Positions 61,760-64,000 of a stretch of 64,000 bases of DNA are shown here, piece after piece. The stretch covers positions 1,622,001-1,686,000 of the forward strand of contig NZ_CP152276.1 of the NCBI RefSeq assembly GCF_038719015.1. The letters are read 5' to 3'. Below the pieces are notes generated by a model, which made no database searches, had not been told where the DNA came from, and was given only the letters and a program-made list of their open reading frames with translations. How positions within the stretch are numbered: position 1 is the stretch's first letter; each line of letters opens with the position of its first letter. Made by a program: the position numbers and the translations under genes. This stretch comes from Nguyenibacter vanlangensis (lineage in GTDB: Bacteria; Pseudomonadota; Alphaproteobacteria; Acetobacterales; Acetobacteraceae).

Positions 61760-61963
61760 GACGTTTCTCTCCGACACATCAAGGAAGGATCGCCACTCTC
61801 CGCGACGGCCGCCGCCGATGTCATTCGAGAAAAGGTCAAGTCTCGCTCCATCATTCCTTATGCGTCGCGACATACCCCGGCCGTATCAGCCGGCATCAAG
61901 AATGATATGAAAACTCGTCATTTTTCCGGACGATTTTCACGTTCTATCGTCATCGGCACAGCA
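61760..61963. other. Divergent promoter region between LLM and flavoprotein genes
   Basis: About 200 bp without a gene; it should contain promoters for both genes. I see no well-formed inverted repeat. Confidence 0.4.
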
Positions 61964-63559
61964 ATGGACATGACGCGCATGTGGGCGTTCGAAAGCGACG
62001 TACTCGTCATCGGTGGGGGCATGGCGGCCGCCTGGGCCGCGATTTCGGCCGCCCGCGAGGGCGCATCCGTCACCCTGGTGGATAAGGGCTTTGTCGGTAC
62101 CAGCGGAGTGACGGCGACCGGCGGGCCGAACCATTGGTGGGTGCCGCCGGATCCCGCCCGGCGCGAGACCGCCATCCGCCGCCGCCTGGAGACGGCGTAC
62201 GGGTTGGCCGACGCGGACTGGATGGCCAGGGTGATCGACGTCACCTGGCGGACGCTGCCGGATCTCGCGGCGTACTACCCCTTCAGCGGCGACGGCCAGG
62301 GCGGGACCTATTACTCCGGCGTGCGCGGCCCGGACTATATGCGTGGTCTGCGCCGCTACGCCCTGGCGCTGGGGGTGCGCGTGCTGGACCATCACCCGGC
62401 CCTGGAACTGCTGGCCCGCCCGGACGGCTCGATCGGGGGCGCTGCCGGCTATGCGCGGCTGCAGCGTCAATCCTGGACGGCCCGGGCGGGCGCGGTCATT
62501 CTCGCCACCGGCGGCTGCGCGTTCCGATCGGGACTGATCGGCAGCCACAACAACACGGGCGACGGATATCTGATGGGGGTCGAAGCCGGGGCCGGACTGT
62601 CCGGCATGGAGTTCTGCGTCGCCTATTCAATCTCGCCGGCCTGGGCGTCCACCCGTACGCTGCCTTATACGGGTGCACGCTTCTTTGACGCAGAGGGGCG
62701 GCTGCTCGACATTCCCTCGCCGCTGGCGCAAAGGGATTATCTGTGCGCGCTCGCCCGCGCCTTCGCCCAGGGGCCGGTCTTCGCCGATTTGCACGAGGCG
62801 CCCGAATTCCTCCGGACCGTCATCCGCAAGATCCAACCCGCGACCCCGACGCCGTTCGAACGGCGGGGGCTGGACATGTTCCGCGATCGCTTTCCCGTGG
62901 CGTTGTACGGCGAAGGAACGATCCGGGGAACCGGCGGCCTCAGGATCACCGACGGCGCGTGCCAGACCAGCGTGCCCGGCCTGTATGCGGCCGGCGATGC
63001 CGCAACGCGCGAACTGGTTGCGGGTGCCACCAGCGGCGGGGGCGCGCAGAATGCCGCCTGGGCCCTGGCATCCGGCGTCCTGGCGGGAAGCGGAGCGGCC
63101 TCGCTGGCACTGATCCTGGGCAAGGGAGGACGCCACGGCCCACTGACTGCCCTGGGACAGGCAGGCCTGCGTCCGCGCGCCACCAGCCGCCCGGTAGACG
63201 ACCAGGCTGCGATCGGCCTGGCCCGGCACCACATCCTCGACCTCGACCAGGCTTTGTGGCGGAATGCGGAATCGCTGACGACAGCCCAGGCCGAACTAAA
63301 TGCCGCCTGGGCCGAGATCCAGGACCACCGGCGGGGCGACGGTCTCGGCCTGGTCGCGGCGCGAGAGGCTGCGGCAATGACCGCGACGGCCCGCTGGTGC
63401 AATGCCGCCGCCCTGGCCCGCACCGAGAGCCGGGGCATGCATGTGCGCACCGACGTACCGGCCGCCATGCCCGCGCATGATGGCCGATTGCTCGTCGACG
63501 GCCTCGACAGGATCAGGACCCGTTTCGAAACCGCGGGCACCAAGGCCAATGCTGCATGA
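61964..63559 (+). CDS. FAD-dependent oxidoreductase, fumarate reductase/AprA-like
   Basis: This 531-aa flavoprotein has the FAD Rossmann motif DVLVIGGGMAAAWAAISAAREGASVTLVDKG and the second FAD strand AVILATGGCAFRSG, followed by the late CQTSVPGLYAAGDAATRELVAGATSGGGAQNAAWALASG, the covalent-flavin-family (FrdA/SdhA/AprA/L-aspartate oxidase) pattern. It is shorter than AprA (over 600 aa). Its ATGA coupling with a two-cluster ferredoxin and the nearby sulfonate genes make an adenylylsulfate-reductase-like or organosulfur electron-transfer role attractive, but I cannot exclude another acceptor. ATG 61964 is chosen; ATGs at 61970 and 61979 are in frame. Confidence 0.85.
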   Translation: MDMTRMWAFESDVLVIGGGMAAAWAAISAAREGASVTLVDKGFVGTSGVTATGGPNHWWVPPDPARRETAIRRRLETAYGLADADWMARVIDVTWRTLPDLAAYYPFSGDGQGGTYYSGVRGPDYMRGLRRYALALGVRVLDHHPALELLARPDGSIGGAAGYARLQRQSWTARAGAVILATGGCAFRSGLIGSHNNTGDGYLMGVEAGAGLSGMEFCVAYSISPAWASTRTLPYTGARFFDAEGRLLDIPSPLAQRDYLCALARAFAQGPVFADLHEAPEFLRTVIRKIQPATPTPFERRGLDMFRDRFPVALYGEGTIRGTGGLRITDGACQTSVPGLYAAGDAATRELVAGATSGGGAQNAAWALASGVLAGSGAASLALILGKGGRHGPLTALGQAGLRPRATSRPVDDQAAIGLARHHILDLDQALWRNAESLTTAQAELNAAWAEIQDHRRGDGLGLVAAREAAAMTATARWCNAAALARTESRGMHVRTDVPAAMPAHDGRLLVDGLDRIRTRFETAGTKANAA

Positions 63560-63945
63560 TCACCTATATTTTTCCCGAGCGCTGTATCGCGTGCAACGAT
63601 TGCGTGGCTGCCTGCCCGACCCATGTCCTGGACCCCGGCGCGGGAGGCGTGCCCACCATCGCCCGGCCTGATCAATGCCAGACCTGCTTCATGTGCGAAC
63701 TTTATTGTCCTGCCGATGCCATTTACGTGGCGCCCGGCCGAGACGAAGCTGAAGCGCCCGACCCGGCGGCCATTCTGGCCTCCGGGCAGCTCGGCCGCGT
63801 GCGGCGCGATCATGGCTGGACCGGCGACGACCCCGACCCGTTGTCGGAGTTCTGGCGTCTTGGACCATTGCTGATGGCGGGGGCGGAGATCGCCGCCACA
63901 CGCCATGCCCGCATGCGCGGGGAAGAGGGTCACGGCCGGGACTGA
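63556..63945 (+). CDS. Ferredoxin with two 4Fe-4S clusters, AprB-like
   Basis: This 129-aa protein has two cluster motifs: CIACNDCVAACP (residues about 10-21) and CQTCFMCELYCP (about 41-52), each with the CxxCxxCxxxCP spacing. The 75-residue C-terminal tail is acidic/Arg-rich with no Cys. It is coupled to the flavoprotein gene (ATGA) and most likely passes electrons to it, forming a soluble AprAB-type pair. The second motif is followed by ADAIYV, like the end of AprB. Confidence 0.9.
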   Translation: MITYIFPERCIACNDCVAACPTHVLDPGAGGVPTIARPDQCQTCFMCELYCPADAIYVAPGRDEAEAPDPAAILASGQLGRVRRDHGWTGDDPDPLSEFWRLGPLLMAGAEIAATRHARMRGEEGHGRD

Positions 63946-63964
63946 AACGCGCCGCCGGCCGGCG

Positions 63965-64000
63965 TCAGAGGCTGAAATTGATCCGGCCGTAGTAATAGCC
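63965..64000 (-). CDS. Possible TonB-dependent receptor, C-terminal end only
   Basis: On the reverse strand the last 11 codons before a TGA read GYYYGRINFSL. The alternating aromatic pattern and YGR segment suit the last barrel strand of a TonB-dependent receptor. The gene continues beyond the window, so this is a weak assignment. Confidence 0.35.
   Translation of the reverse strand, partial: GYYYGRINFSL

Overview
The window is high-GC, densely packed alphaproteobacterial DNA. Gene families, codon bias and the mix of sugar/polyol transport, TonB receptors and sulfonate genes fit an acetic acid bacterium (Acetobacteraceae, Gluconacetobacter-like). That placement is inferred from gene content only, because no rRNA or other marker gene is present.

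Region 1 (1-8400) is a carbohydrate catabolic locus. It holds the 3' end of an RbsC-type ABC permease and a D-tagatose 3-epimerase-like isomerase. An opposite-strand operon follows (class II aldolase, FGGY kinase, HAD-IIA phosphatase), then a forward block of DeoR repressor, second FGGY kinase, sugar-binding protein and a small ABM-fold protein, closed by a very strong hairpin at 8330-8372. Region 2 (8415-12807) is an aldo/keto reductase gene cut in two by a complete IS66-family element with perfect 22-bp terminal repeats, an 8-bp target duplication and a UPF0149/SEC-C passenger gene.

Region 3 (13109-18637) is a three-gene reverse-strand operon that I cannot match to a known pathway: an 818-aa acyltransferase-like protein with an apparent second, degenerate AT-like segment, a phosphotransferase-fold protein and an all-helical 507-aa protein. 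It lies between mobile-element debris and almost 1 kb of gene-free DNA, and is the best candidate for an undescribed system. Region 4 (19643-26486) is a reverse block with nitroreductase, FAH-family hydrolase, pirin-like cupin and a tripartite drug-efflux system (outer-membrane lipoprotein, HlyD/EmrA adaptor, DHA2 pump).

Region 5 (26737-36383) is rich in regulators (three LysR, FadR/GntR, HxlR, MucR and TetR). It includes a quinone reductase and a two-gene unit of an Fe(II)/2-oxoglutarate amino-acid-hydroxylase-like dioxygenase and an EamA exporter, preceded by a tandem palindromic operator. Region 6 (36852-45925) holds two TonB-dependent receptors, a class II aldolase, a Tat-exported SsuA-like binding protein, a frameshifted SDR gene, a LysR regulator and an F420/NADP-reductase-like protein.

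Region 7 (46155-63945) is an organosulfur island. It contains two SsuABC-type transporters, an SfnB-like flavin monooxygenase, two paralogous SsuD/LLM monooxygenases, a flavin reductase, a LysR regulator, a peroxiredoxin-like protein, a four-domain rhodanese, a cysteine dioxygenase, another class II aldolase, a 2-hydroxyacid dehydrogenase and a flavoprotein/ferredoxin pair that resembles AprAB. Together they would import sulfonates or similar organosulfur compounds, cleave them with reduced flavin and process the released sulfur. The last 36 bases look like the end of another TonB receptor on the reverse strand.
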